Source of the DNA: Streptomyces pactum
GTDB lineage: Bacteria > Actinomycetota > Actinomycetes > Streptomycetales > Streptomycetaceae
Assembly (NCBI RefSeq): GCF_016031615.1
Contig: NZ_JACYXC010000001.1
Coordinates: 1,054,001-1,118,000, forward strand
DNA length: 64,000 bases
Direction of reading: 5' to 3'
A program made the translations under genes and the position numbers. Each line of letters begins with the position of its first letter. The stretch's first letter is position 1. Below are positions 1-8,539 of the stretch, in pieces. The notes beneath the pieces were generated by a model. It ran no database searches. It was not told where the DNA came from and worked only from the letters and a program-made list of their open reading frames with translations.

Positions 1-210
1 CGGGTGCACGCCTTCGTGCACGGCGAGGCGGGCATGGTCAAGGAGCTGCGCCGGTACCTGCGGCTCGACCGCGGCGTCCCGCGCGAGGACCTGTCGATCT
101 CCGGTTACTGGCGGCTCGGCCACGACGAGGACGGTTGGCAGTCCTCGAAGCGGGAGTGGAACGCGCAGGTGGAGGCGGAGCAGGAGCGGAGCGCCCCGGC
201 CGCCGCCTGA
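1..210 (+). CDS. Siderophore-interacting protein, C-terminal fragment
   Basis: The frame is open from the first base and stops at TGA 208-210, so this is the last 69 residues of a gene that begins before the window. Visible are FVHGEAGMVKELRRYL, then a DLSISGYWRLG stretch and a W..SKREW end. In the SIP (siderophore-interacting, FAD-binding) family these form the end of the NADPH-binding lobe. Such cytoplasmic flavoproteins reduce ferric siderophores to release iron. No partner iron gene follows in the window. The call rests only on the C-terminus; the start, FAD domain and operon cannot be seen. Confidence 0.75.
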   Translation, partial: RVHAFVHGEAGMVKELRRYLRLDRGVPREDLSISGYWRLGHDEDGWQSSKREWNAQVEAEQERSAPAAA

Positions 211-757
211 CCTCCCGCACCGGCCGCCCCGGCGGTCCGCGACGGCCGGCCCTCCGCCCTCTCCCGACGCGGCTCGCCGCTTCTTCCGACGCGGCCCGCC
301 GCTTCTTCCGGCGCGGCCCGCGCCCGGCCCACGACCGCCGGGCGGCGGGCCGTCCCGGCCGTTCCCCGCCGGGGCCCCATGCGGGGACGGTGCGTCGCAG
401 GCGCCGCGCGGCGTACCGGGGCACCGGCGGTAGCCGCGGCCGTACCTCCCGTCGCGGACCGGGCCGACGGCCTCGCCGGCCGCCCACCGTCGCTCCGCCA
501 CAGGCCGGGGCCGGTCATCGGTATCCGCGGCCGTGCGTCATCCGGCCGCCGGCGGTCCCGTGGCCGGCACGCCGTACCCGCCGGACACCCCGGCGCGCCG
601 GCCACCCGCCGGGGGGCCCGGGCGGCGGCGGACGCCCGCCGGCGCCCGTGGCGCAGCGGCGCACCCCGCCCGGCCGGCCGTCGGTGCCGAGGCGGGCGGG
701 ACGGCAGCCCCGGCACCGACGGCCGCCCCGGCGGGCGGGCAGGGGGCACCGGCCGGA
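211..757. other. Intergenic spacer, no gene recognised
   Basis: This is the convergent spacer between the SIP tail and the helicase stop. It is extremely GC-rich and open in several frames, but none of those frames gives a recognisable protein. It contains a short tandem repeat at 266-321 and otherwise nothing I can name. Confidence 0.5.
266..321. repeat. 22-bp tandem repeat, about 2.5 copies
   Basis: Units begin at 266, 288 and 310. The first two copies differ at one base; the third is partial and diverged. It lies just downstream of the SIP stop codon. No function is evident. Confidence 0.7.
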
Positions 758-3589
758 TCAACCCACCGAGGAGTACGCGACCACCCCGCGCCGCAGGCCG
801 TCCACCGCCCGGCGCGCGTTCCGCGCCACGGTGCCGCCCTCGGGGGCCGCCTGGGCGATCTGTCCCAGGACGTCGATGAGTTGCTTGCACCAGCGGACGA
901 AGTCGCCGGCGGGCATGTCCACTTCCCGCAGCACATCGTCCAGTCCGTGCCCGGAGGCCCAGCGGTACGCGGCCCAGGCGAAGCCCAGGTCCGGTTCGCG
1001 CTGTCCGACGCCCTCGGTCTGGCTGATGCGGTGGTCCTCCTCCAGCGCGTCCAGCCGGCCCCAGATCCGCACCATCTCCCCCAGCGCCTCCTTGGCGGCA
1101 CCGGTGGGCAGCTTCGGCGGCAGCGCGTCGTCGGCGGTGCGCGCCTCGTACACCAGCGCCGACGCGCAGGCGGCCAGCTCGGCCGGCTTCAGCCCCTCCC
1201 AGACGCCTTCGCGCAGGCACTCGCTGGCGAGCAGGTCGAGTTCGCCGTAGAGCCGGGCGAGCCGCCGCCCGTCGTCGGTGACCTGCTCCTCCCGCAGATA
1301 GTCCAGCTCGGTCAGGAGCGCGCAGATCCGGTCGAAGGTGCGCGCGATGGTGTTGGTGCGTCCCTCGATGCGCCGCTCCAGCTGCCGGGTGTCGCGCAGC
1401 AGCCGGTGGTAGCGCTCGGCCCACCGGGCGTGGTCCTCCCGGTCTGCGCAGCCGTGGCAGGGGTGCGCGCGTATCGCGGCGCGCAGGCTCGCGATCTCGG
1501 TGTCGTCCGCGGCGGCCGACCGGTCCCGGCGGTGCCTGCGCACATCGTGGTGGCCGGCCTTGGTGCGCAGCGCGGAGGCCAGGTCGCGGCGGGACTGGGG
1601 ACTGCGCGGGTTGAACGTCTTGGGCACGCGCATCCGCTCCAGCGGCTCCACCGGGACCGGGAAGTCCATCGTGGCCAGCCGCTTGACCTGCCGCTCGGCG
1701 GTGAGCACCAGCGGGCGCGGCCCGTCGTGGGCCTCGTAGCCGCGGTGGCCGCCGGTCCGGCCGGCCGCCAGCCCGGGGTCGAGCACCAGGGCGAGCCCGG
1801 CGTACTTGCCGGTGGGCACGTGGATGACGTCGCCGGGCCGGAGCTTCTCCAGCGCGGCCATCGCCGCCGCCCGCCGCTGCGCGGCGCCCTGCTTGGCCAG
1901 CTCCGTCTCCCGGTCCTTCAGCCGGCGGCGCAGCGCCGCGTACTCGTCGAAGTCGCCGAGGTGGCAGGTCATGGAGGCGCGGTAGCCGGCCAGGCCCTCC
2001 TCGTTCCGCTGCACCTGCCGGGAGATGCCGACCACCGCGCGGTCCGCCTGGAACTGGGCGAAGGAGGTCTCCAGCAGTTCACGGGAGCGGTGCCGGCCGA
2101 ACTGGGCGACCAGGTTGACCGCCATGTTGTACGACGGCTTGAAGGAGGAGCGCAGCGGATAGGTGCGGGTGCCGGCCAGGCCGGCCAGCGCGGTCGGGTC
2201 CGTGGTCCGCTGCCAGAGCACCACCGCGTGGCCCTCGACGTCGATGCCGCGCCGGCCCGCCCGGCCGGTGAGCTGAGTGTACTCACCGGGGGTGATGTCG
2301 GCGTGCTGTTCGCCGTTCCACTTGACGAGCTTCTCCAGCACCACCGAGCGGGCGGGCATGTTGATGCCCAGGGCGAGGGTCTCGGTGGCGAACACCGCCT
2401 TGACCAGGCCCTGGACGAACAGCTCCTCGACGACCTCCTTGAAGGTCGGCAGCATGCCGGCGTGGTGGGCGGCGATGCCGCGCTCCAGGCCCTCCAGCCA
2501 CTCGAAGTACCCCAGGACGTGCAGGTCCTCGTCGGGGATGCCGGCGGTGCGCTGCTCGACCAGGGTGCGCACCCGGGCGCGCGCGGCCTCGTCGTTGAGC
2601 CGCAGCCCCGCGTAGAGGCACTGCTGGACGGCGGCCTCGCAGCCCGCGCGGCTGAAGATGAAGGTGATGGCCGGCAGCAGCCCCTCGGCGTCCAGCCGGT
2701 CGATGACCTCCGGCCGGCTCGGCGTCCAGATCCGGCCGCGCTGGCGGCGCTCGCGCTCCCGGTCGGCCTCCCGCATCCCGTTGCGCCCGCGGCGCTTGTC
2801 GCGGCCGAAGGTGGGGCGGGTGTTCTCCATGCGGGCCAGCCGGACCAGGTCGGGGTTGACCTCGCGGCGGGCGGCGGTGCCCTGGCCGCCGTCCTGGCTC
2901 TTCTCCTCGAACAGGTCGTACATCCGGCGGCCGACCAGGACGTGCTGCCACAGCGGCACCGGGCGGTGCTCGGAGACGATCACCTCGGTGTCGCCGCGCA
3001 CGGTGTCCAGCCAGTCGCCGAACTCCTCGGCGTTGGAGACGGTCGCGGAGAGCGACACCAGGGTCACCGACTCGGGCAGGTGGATGATCACCTCTTCCCA
3101 GACCGCGCCCCGGAAGCGGTCGGAGAGGTAGTGGACCTCGTCCATCACCACGTAGCCCAGGCCGCGCAGCGCCTCCGAGCCGGCGTACAGCATGTTCCGC
3201 AGCACCTCGGTGGTCATCACGACCACCGGGGCGTCGGAGTTGATGCTGTTGTCACCGGTGAGCAGACCGACCCGGTCCGCGCCGTACCGCTTGACGAGGT
3301 CGGTGTACTTCTGGTTGGAGAGTGCCTTGATCGGCGTGGTGTAGAAGCACTTGCGGCCCTGGGCGAGCGCCAGGTGGACGGCGAACTCGCCCACGATGGT
3401 CTTGCCCGAACCGGTGGGGGCGGCGACCAGCACGCCCTTGCCGGCTTCGAGGGCCTGGCACGCCTCCACCTGGAACGGGTCCAGCTGGAAGTCGTACATG
3501 TCGCGGAAGGGGGCCAGCGCGGTGGCCTGCTCGGCGGCCCTGCGGCGGGCCGCGGCGTACCGCTCGGCGGGTGTCAGCTCGTCGCTCAT
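758..3589 (-). CDS. helY: DEAD/DEAH-box RNA helicase, HelY/Mtr4-like
   Basis: This is a superfamily 2 helicase of the Ski2/Mtr4 group, expected to unwind RNA in the cytoplasm using ATP. From the chosen start (943 aa) I see the Walker A box APTGSGKT at about residues 57-64, the motif II box DEVH at 150-153 and the motif VI QLTGRAGRRGID near 440, followed by the long C-terminal region typical of the family. The ATG at 3589 (MSDELTPAER) was chosen because a TAGGCT -10 box sits 10 nt before it and no Shine-Dalgarno is present. An in-frame start at 3664 would add 25 unlikely residues. The Tat genes and a lipid kinase lie upstream on the same strand. Confidence 0.9.
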   Translation of the reverse strand: MSDELTPAERYAAARRRAAEQATALAPFRDMYDFQLDPFQVEACQALEAGKGVLVAAPTGSGKTIVGEFAVHLALAQGRKCFYTTPIKALSNQKYTDLVKRYGADRVGLLTGDNSINSDAPVVVMTTEVLRNMLYAGSEALRGLGYVVMDEVHYLSDRFRGAVWEEVIIHLPESVTLVSLSATVSNAEEFGDWLDTVRGDTEVIVSEHRPVPLWQHVLVGRRMYDLFEEKSQDGGQGTAARREVNPDLVRLARMENTRPTFGRDKRRGRNGMREADRERERRQRGRIWTPSRPEVIDRLDAEGLLPAITFIFSRAGCEAAVQQCLYAGLRLNDEAARARVRTLVEQRTAGIPDEDLHVLGYFEWLEGLERGIAAHHAGMLPTFKEVVEELFVQGLVKAVFATETLALGINMPARSVVLEKLVKWNGEQHADITPGEYTQLTGRAGRRGIDVEGHAVVLWQRTTDPTALAGLAGTRTYPLRSSFKPSYNMAVNLVAQFGRHRSRELLETSFAQFQADRAVVGISRQVQRNEEGLAGYRASMTCHLGDFDEYAALRRRLKDRETELAKQGAAQRRAAAMAALEKLRPGDVIHVPTGKYAGLALVLDPGLAAGRTGGHRGYEAHDGPRPLVLTAERQVKRLATMDFPVPVEPLERMRVPKTFNPRSPQSRRDLASALRTKAGHHDVRRHRRDRSAAADDTEIASLRAAIRAHPCHGCADREDHARWAERYHRLLRDTRQLERRIEGRTNTIARTFDRICALLTELDYLREEQVTDDGRRLARLYGELDLLASECLREGVWEGLKPAELAACASALVYEARTADDALPPKLPTGAAKEALGEMVRIWGRLDALEEDHRISQTEGVGQREPDLGFAWAAYRWASGHGLDDVLREVDMPAGDFVRWCKQLIDVLGQIAQAAPEGGTVARNARRAVDGLRRGVVAYSSVG

Positions 3590-3953
3590 CTTGTCTACGA
3601 GCCTACCGGCCGCCTCCGACAACGCACGATCTTTATCGTGCACCGGCCCCCGCCGGGGGTGCACCGGCGCGACCGGGCCGCCGGCGGGCCCGGCCGGGGC
3701 GGCCCGGATCGCGGGCAGCCCCGGTCGCCGGCCGCCCTGGTCGGGGACGGCCCGGCCGGGATCGGGGTCGGCCGCGGGGCGGCCGGCCGCGCGGCGGGGC
3801 CGGGCTCCCGAGCCCCGGAACGGTGCCGGGCCGGACGCCGGAACGGTGCCGGTGACCGACGGGGGGCGTCCGGCGCGGCGCCCCGGCGGGCCGAGGCTGC
3901 CGCGCGCCCGAAGCCGGGCCGGTGGTGACCGCCGGCCTGCCGGATCGGAGGGG
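3590..3953. other. Intergenic spacer, helY promoter side
   Basis: This 364-bp GC-rich spacer lies between the lipid-kinase stop and the helicase start. Apart from the TAGGCT box at 3600-3605 I see no gene, RNA or clear hairpin. Confidence 0.5.
3600..3605 (-). promoter_or_regulatory. -10 box of helY (near-leaderless)
   Basis: TAGGCT on the minus strand ends 10 nt before the helicase ATG, and no ribosome-binding site lies between. The transcript would have almost no 5' leader. The same hexamer precedes the genes starting at 6913 and 24532. Confidence 0.45.
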
Positions 3954-4847
3954 TCAGGCGGCGCCGAGCAGCCGCAGCGCGCCCGGCACGGTACGGACGG
4001 TCAGCGGCAGCGGCCCCACCGCCTCCCCGTCGGCGTACCCGGTGATCCCGTCGGCGGCCAGGGTGAGGCTGCGGACCCGGTGCACGGTGACCGCCGGGTG
4101 GCTCAGATGCGTCCCCCGGTACACCCGCGGGAAGACCCTCAGCAGGGTGGTCCTGCTGCACCTGCCGACGACGGTGACGTCGAACACCCCGTCGTCGTAG
4201 CGGGCCCCCGCGCAGATCCGCATGCCGCCGCCGTAGGAGCCGGTGTTGCCGACCGCGATCAGGGTGGCGTCGATCAGCTGCTCCGGTCCGTCGTCGAACC
4301 GCACCCGGAACGGGGTGGTGCGGAACGCGGCCAGCTCGGCGACGATCGCCAGGTCGTAGCGGAGGCGTCCGGTCGGCCGGCGCATCCGGTTGCCCCGGTC
4401 GTTGACCCGGGAGTCGAAACCGGCGGCCAGTACGGTGCCGAACCAGGTGTCGCCGGCCCGGCCCAGGTCCACCTCCCGGGCGCCCTCCCCCTTCAGCGCC
4501 TCGACGATGCGGTGGGCGGCGGCGGCCGGATCGCGCACCGGCAGCCCGGCCGCCCGGGCGAAGTCGTTGCCGGTGCCGACCGCGACCACACCCAGCGGGG
4601 TGCCGGTGCCCGCGACCGCCTGCAGGGCGAGCGAGGTCATCCCGTCGCCGCCGACCACGATCAGCGCCCCGGTGCCCTGGGCCACCGCGGCACGCGCCCG
4701 GCGCAGCGCGTCGTCGGCGTCGAGACCGAGCACGGTACGGACGCCGAAACCGGCGGCCCGCAGCACCCGGGCGGCCGGCTGGGCGGCACGGGCGCCGCGT
4801 CCCCGGCCCGCCGTGGGGTTGACGAAGAGAGTGAGGTCGCAGGTCAC
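3954..4847 (-). CDS. Diacylglycerol kinase-family lipid kinase
   Basis: This 297-aa protein belongs to the DagK/YegS/sphingosine-kinase fold and would phosphorylate a membrane diacylglycerol or related lipid with ATP. The N-terminus has the FVNPTAGRGRGA nucleotide-binding segment and GGDGMTSLA at residues 66-74, the family glycine-rich signature. A VGTGNDFARAAGLP segment follows, and the C-terminal half is the beta-sandwich lipid-binding part. The length is normal for the family. It stands between tatC and helY on the same strand with 166 bp upstream, so it may be read from the tat side or separately. The exact lipid substrate cannot be told from sequence. Confidence 0.85.
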   Translation of the reverse strand: MTCDLTLFVNPTAGRGRGARAAQPAARVLRAAGFGVRTVLGLDADDALRRARAAVAQGTGALIVVGGDGMTSLALQAVAGTGTPLGVVAVGTGNDFARAAGLPVRDPAAAAHRIVEALKGEGAREVDLGRAGDTWFGTVLAAGFDSRVNDRGNRMRRPTGRLRYDLAIVAELAAFRTTPFRVRFDDGPEQLIDATLIAVGNTGSYGGGMRICAGARYDDGVFDVTVVGRCSRTTLLRVFPRVYRGTHLSHPAVTVHRVRSLTLAADGITGYADGEAVGPLPLTVRTVPGALRLLGAA

Positions 4848-5013
4848 GGCCGGACCTTATCCGGTCCCCCCGGGCACGGTGATCACCCCGACCGGGGCCG
4901 ACGTACGGAAGGAGATGTTCCGCCCGGCCGCGGCGGGGGTGGCGCACCGGGCGGTCCGCTCCGGCGCTGGACGCCGCGAAGCCCGGACCGCCGCCCCGCG
5001 GCCCGGGCCGGGC

Positions 5014-5979
5014 TCAGGTGATGTCGTCGTAGCCGTTGCGCCGGACCGGGTCGGTGCGGTCGGACCGGCCGCCCTGCTGCTCGGGCAGCGCGCGGGAGGC
5101 GGAGACCGGCTCGACGCCGTCGATGCGCTCGGGCGTGAGGTCCAGCGGGGACGCCTCGTCGTCGCTCAGACCGGCGTCCGGGTTGTTGTTGCGGCGGCGC
5201 CGGTCGTTGAGGAGGCTGACGCCGGTGGCCGCGAAGTACAGCACCACGATCGGCGCGGCCAGCACCGACATGGTCAGCGGGTCGCCGGTGGGGGTGGCCA
5301 CGGCGGCGAAGACCGTGATGCCGACCACCATGAACCGCCACCAGCCCAGCATCCGCTTGCCGGTGATGACGCCGCCCAGGTTGAGCAGCACCAGCAGCAG
5401 CGGCAGCTCGAAGGCGAGACCGAAGACGATCACCAGCCGGGTGACGATGTCCAGGAACTCGTCGGCCGGGAAGAGGTTGTCCCACCCCTCGGGGGTGAGC
5501 CCGACCAGCGCTCCGGCCGAGGTGGGCAGGATGGCGTAGGCGAGGTACGCGCCGCCGAGGAAGAGCGGTACGCCGGCGGCCACGAAGCTCAGGGCGTACT
5601 TCTTCTCGTGGCCGTGCAGCCCGGGTGCGAGGAAGGCCCAGAGCTGGTAGAGCCAGACCGGGCTGGCGACGACCACGCCGGTCGCCAGGGCGACCTTGAG
5701 CATGATCGTGAAGGGTGCCAGCAGTCCGTTGGCGGTGATCTGCGCGCAGGGCTCGCTGTGCTGCTGGCCGACCGTCTGCCCCTCGGGACAGCCGACGGCG
5801 TCGATCACCGGACCGGTGATGAACTCGGCGATCTGCTTGTAGTAGATCAGCCCGAAGACGGTCACCACGCCGATGGCCAGGACCGACTTCAGCAGCCGGT
5901 TGCGCAGCTCACGCAGATGCTCCGCGAGCGGCATCCGCCCCTCGGGGTCCTTCTTCTGCTTGCGGGCAGACTTGAGCAA
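5014..5979 (-). CDS. tatC: Sec-independent protein translocase TatC
   Basis: TatC is the polytopic receptor that binds twin-arginine signal peptides of folded proteins and, with TatA, moves them across the plasma membrane. The 321-aa protein opens with the basic cytoplasmic segment and MPLAEHLRELRNRL, the conserved TatC N-terminal motif. About six hydrophobic segments follow, including PVWLYQLWAFLAPGL and ATPTGDPLTMSVL, then a charged C-terminal tail of roughly 70 residues. The start is a TTG at 5979, supported by GAGG 7 nt upstream and by the MLKSARKQ opening I recall from Streptomyces. It lies 79 bp after tatA in the same direction, a normal tatA-tatC operon. Confidence 0.95.
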   Translation of the reverse strand: MLKSARKQKKDPEGRMPLAEHLRELRNRLLKSVLAIGVVTVFGLIYYKQIAEFITGPVIDAVGCPEGQTVGQQHSEPCAQITANGLLAPFTIMLKVALATGVVVASPVWLYQLWAFLAPGLHGHEKKYALSFVAAGVPLFLGGAYLAYAILPTSAGALVGLTPEGWDNLFPADEFLDIVTRLVIVFGLAFELPLLLVLLNLGGVITGKRMLGWWRFMVVGITVFAAVATPTGDPLTMSVLAAPIVVLYFAATGVSLLNDRRRRNNNPDAGLSDDEASPLDLTPERIDGVEPVSASRALPEQQGGRSDRTDPVRRNGYDDIT

Positions 5980-6058
5980 CCCACGTCCTCGTCTCGTGCG
6001 AAGGCCGACGCCGACGCGCCTGGGTCAGCGTCGGTGCGGCGGCTCTTAAGGGCCTGCG

Positions 6059-6331
6059 TCAGCTCTTGGTGGTGCGGTTCGGCTCGGTGACCGGGCGCGA
6101 GCTGGTCACGTCGCCGGGCGCGGCCTGGATGGTCTTCGGGGCTTCCTGGACCGGCTCGGCCGGCGGTGCGCCCGCCGCGGCCTCGTCGTCCTTCTTCATG
6201 GCCTTGGCCTCGCTCTTGAGGATGCGGGCCGACTTGCCGAGCGAGCGGGCCATGTCCGGGAGCTTCTTGGCACCGAAGAGCAGCAGGATGACGACGAGGA
6301 TCAGAATGATCTCGGTGGGCCTCAGGTTCAT
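6059..6331 (-). CDS. tatA: Sec-independent protein translocase TatA
   Basis: This 90-aa protein has the TatA layout: a short N-terminus, one transmembrane helix (IILILVVILLLFGAKKLPDM), an amphipathic helix after the FGAKKLP hinge, and a flexible charged tail. TatA oligomerises around TatC to form the Tat pore. The start ATG at 6331 has GAGAAGG about 9 nt upstream. It is the first gene of the tatA-tatC pair, and the 375-bp upstream region should hold the promoter. TatB is not seen, which is common in Gram-positive bacteria, although Streptomyces often has one elsewhere. Confidence 0.95.
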   Translation of the reverse strand: MNLRPTEIILILVVILLLFGAKKLPDMARSLGKSARILKSEAKAMKKDDEAAAGAPPAEPVQEAPKTIQAAPGDVTSSRPVTEPNRTTKS

Positions 6332-6706
6332 GTGCTACTACCTTCTCGCCGGGGCGGCGTACCTACTGCCTGCCGTGTGGATCGGACGGGCGTGCCAGTG
6401 CTGTCAGCGATCGTAACCCGCAGCGGTGAACGCACGGCAATCCCCGTGCATACGCCTGGTTGCGGGGTCCGGCGGCCGCCGGCACTGCGTTCCGAAGCCT
6501 ACCTCCCGGCACCGCCTCCACATCAGGGTGCGCGGCCGTGCGCCACCCTTCGCCGGAGTGCCGTGCCGGTCCGGCGGGCGGCCTCGCCGGTCACGGCGCG
6601 GGCGGCTCCCGCGGGTCGCACCGGCGGGTTCCGCCGAGGGACGAGGGTGCCGGTGCGGCCCGACTGGGTCCTCCGCGAGGGGTGGGCGCCGGTGCGGCCC
6701 GGCGGG
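6332..6706. other. Intergenic spacer upstream of tatA
   Basis: This 375-bp spacer has slightly lower GC near 6360-6480. A possible -10 (TACGAT on the minus strand, 6411-6416) would give a leader of about 70 nt for tatA. I see no convincing -35 and no gene. Confidence 0.4.
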
Positions 6707-6913
6707 TCAGTCCCGGTGGAGGACCGAGTCCACCTGCGTGGCCAGCGGTCCGGCCGCCCGTTCAAGGTCGGCCACGGCCCGGTTGATCCGGTGCGAGCTC
6801 TCCGCGATCTGCCGGGACAGCCGCCGCACCTCGACGAAGACCCGCACGGCGAGCACCCCGAGGACGGCGATTCCGCAGAAGGCGAGAGCGATAGCGAGCA
6901 TCGGCCAGAGCAT
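6707..6913 (-). CDS. Small single-pass membrane protein, function unknown
   Basis: This 68-aa protein has an N-terminal hydrophobic helix (about residues 2-25, LWPMLAIALAFCGIAVLGVL) followed by a heptad-like charged segment of about 40 residues that could form a coiled coil (VRRLSRQIAESSHRINRAV). This resembles short DUF948-like membrane-anchored coiled-coil proteins, but I do not recognise a family with certainty. The start ATG has no ribosome-binding site and lies 6 nt after a TAGGCT -10 box, so the mRNA is probably leaderless. It sits between tatA and the paf cluster on the same strand. Confidence 0.7.
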   Translation of the reverse strand: MLWPMLAIALAFCGIAVLGVLAVRVFVEVRRLSRQIAESSHRINRAVADLERAAGPLATQVDSVLHRD

Positions 6914-7279
6914 GGGGCGAGCCTATCGGGCCACCGGGGTGCCGGGCCCGCGCGGTCGGGTGGCGGTGCCCGGGCCACCGGGTGCGGGTGGCCGGCCGGC
7001 CCGCCACCGGTGCGCCCCCGGCGTTTCGCGGGGCCCGGCCACCGGCCCGCGCCCCGGCGGTGGCGGCGCCGGTTGCGGTGATGGCGGTGCGGGTGGTGGC
7101 GGTACGAGCGGCGGTGGCGACGGCCCTGGGGGCCGGCCCGGGCGCGGGACCACCGACGGGCCGGGCAGGTCACTGGGGGCGGCACCACCGACGGGCCGGG
7201 CAGGAGGCCGGGGGCGAGGCCCCTTCCGGGCCGGAGCCGGGGCCGCCCACCGGCCCGGCTCGCCGGCCGGGCGCCGGGG
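6914..7279. other. Intergenic spacer with direct repeats
   Basis: This 366-bp, very GC-rich spacer has many GGT/GGC triplets. A 21-bp sequence occurs twice exactly, at 7149-7169 and 7184-7204. No gene is recognised; the open frames across it are low-complexity Gly/Pro/Arg. Confidence 0.5.
6920..6925 (-). promoter_or_regulatory. -10 box of the small membrane protein gene (leaderless)
   Basis: TAGGCT on the minus strand is separated by 6 nt from the ATG at 6913, placing the transcription start at or next to the start codon. No Shine-Dalgarno is present. Confidence 0.5.
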
Positions 7280-7531
7280 TCAGACCGTGGAGTGCAGCCG
7301 CAGGGTGCTGACGCCGCCCCCGGTGAGCAGCTCCACGATGCGCTCACCGGCCGGCTTGCGGACCGCGGCCCGGCAGTCGGGGCAGGTGAAGGAGTAGAAC
7401 GTGGTGCGGTCGCTGCCCCCTATCACCAGCCGCAGCGCCGGCGCGGTCAGCTCGAACCGCCCCCGGCACTCCGGGCAGCCGGCCTTGAACACCACGGTCT
7501 GGGTGTCTGCGGGGTCGGTCCCGGCGGTCAC
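7280..7531 (-). CDS. Small zinc-ribbon protein
   Basis: This 83-aa protein has two CxxC pairs (GCPECRG near residue 18 and FTCPDCRAAV near 49), the pattern of a single treble-clef or zinc-ribbon fold that would bind one Zn ion. A short C-terminal segment follows. The GTG start at 7531 is supported by AAGGGAG 8 nt upstream. Its start lies 14 bp after the pafC stop on the same strand, so it is very likely co-transcribed with pafB and pafC. Zinc ribbons of this size often bind nucleic acid or RNA polymerase, but nothing here shows a specific role. Confidence 0.8.
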   Translation of the reverse strand: MTAGTDPADTQTVVFKAGCPECRGRFELTAPALRLVIGGSDRTTFYSFTCPDCRAAVRKPAGERIVELLTGGGVSTLRLHSTV

Positions 7532-7545
7532 GTCCGACGCTCCCT

Positions 7546-8517
7546 TCACTCGCCGTACGCCGCGAGCGCCTGCCGCGCCGCGTCCCGCGCGCTCTCCGCC
7601 AGCTCCGGCGGGGAGACGATCCGACCGTCCCGGCCCAGGCGCAGCGCCAGCCGGCGCAGCGATCCGGGGTCGGAGGTGCGCAGGGTGATGCGCAGGCCGC
7701 CGTCGGGCAGCTCCTCGGCGCCCTCGTACGGGTAGTACTCGGCCACCCAGCGTCCGCCCGGCCCGACCTCGATGATCACCTCGGGGTCCTCGGCGGCGGT
7801 CTGCACCAGGCCGGCGGAGAGGTCGGCCAGGTCCCGCAGCTCGATGGGCGGCGGGTCGGAGGGCTCGTCCAGCAGCTTGATCTCCGCCACCCGGTCCAGC
7901 CGGAAGGTCCGCCGCGCCTCGGTGCGCCGGCACCAGGCCTCCACGTAGGTGTGGCCCACGGCGAAGAGCCGGATCGGGTCGATCTCCCGCTCGGTCAGCT
8001 CGTCGCGGGCCGGGGAGTAGTAGCGGATCCACAGCCGCCGGCGCTCCGCGATGGCGCGGTCGACGTCGGCGAAGACGCCGCCCTCGGACTCGAAGATCAC
8101 CGACAGCCGGGAGCTGGCCCCGGCCGCCTCGCCGGCCGCCGCCTCCAGCTTGGCGGTGGCGCGCAGCAGCGCGTCCCGGTCGCCCTCGCGCAGACCGGGC
8201 AGGGTGGCGACGGCGCGGGCGGCGACCAGCAGCGCGGTGGCCTCGTCGGCGGCCAGCCGCAGCGGCTCGCCGGCGCTGGTGCCGGTGGCGTCGGGGTTGT
8301 GCCACCAGATGTGCTCGCCGTCGGTGTCGATGTCCAGCAGGTCGCCGCCGCGGAAGCTGGTGCCGCACATCGGCAGCACGTCGAGGTCGGCGATGAGTTC
8401 GTCCTCGGTGATACCGAAGGCGCGGGCCACGTCGCTGACGCGGGCACCGGGGCGTTCGCGCAGATAGGTGACCAGGGAGAGCATCCTGCGGGTCTGGTCA
8501 ATGGCATTGCCGGCCAT
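7546..8517 (-). CDS. pafC: WYL-domain transcriptional activator PafC
   Basis: PafC is the partner of PafB; together they form the heterodimeric activator of the LexA/RecA-independent DNA-damage response in actinobacteria. The 323-aa protein starts with a winged-helix region (RRMLSLVTYLRERPGARVSDVARAFGI). The middle is a WYL domain in which IRYYSPARDELTEREIDPIRLF and the TYVEAWCRR strand correspond to the usual WYL core. A C-terminal WCX-like extension follows. It starts 22 bp after the pafB stop, the normal pafB-pafC arrangement. No frameshift or missing segment is seen. Confidence 0.9.
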   Translation of the reverse strand: MAGNAIDQTRRMLSLVTYLRERPGARVSDVARAFGITEDELIADLDVLPMCGTSFRGGDLLDIDTDGEHIWWHNPDATGTSAGEPLRLAADEATALLVAARAVATLPGLREGDRDALLRATAKLEAAAGEAAGASSRLSVIFESEGGVFADVDRAIAERRRLWIRYYSPARDELTEREIDPIRLFAVGHTYVEAWCRRTEARRTFRLDRVAEIKLLDEPSDPPPIELRDLADLSAGLVQTAAEDPEVIIEVGPGGRWVAEYYPYEGAEELPDGGLRITLRTSDPGSLRRLALRLGRDGRIVSPPELAESARDAARQALAAYGE

Positions 8518-8539
8518 GGCAGTCGGTCCGTTCCCTCGC

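Noticed and set aside
533..3928. 1131-codon plus-strand frame opposite helY, and similar frames opposite dop/arc and the RecD2-like gene
   Set aside because: These are mirror frames of real genes; codon bias and motifs are all on the other strand.
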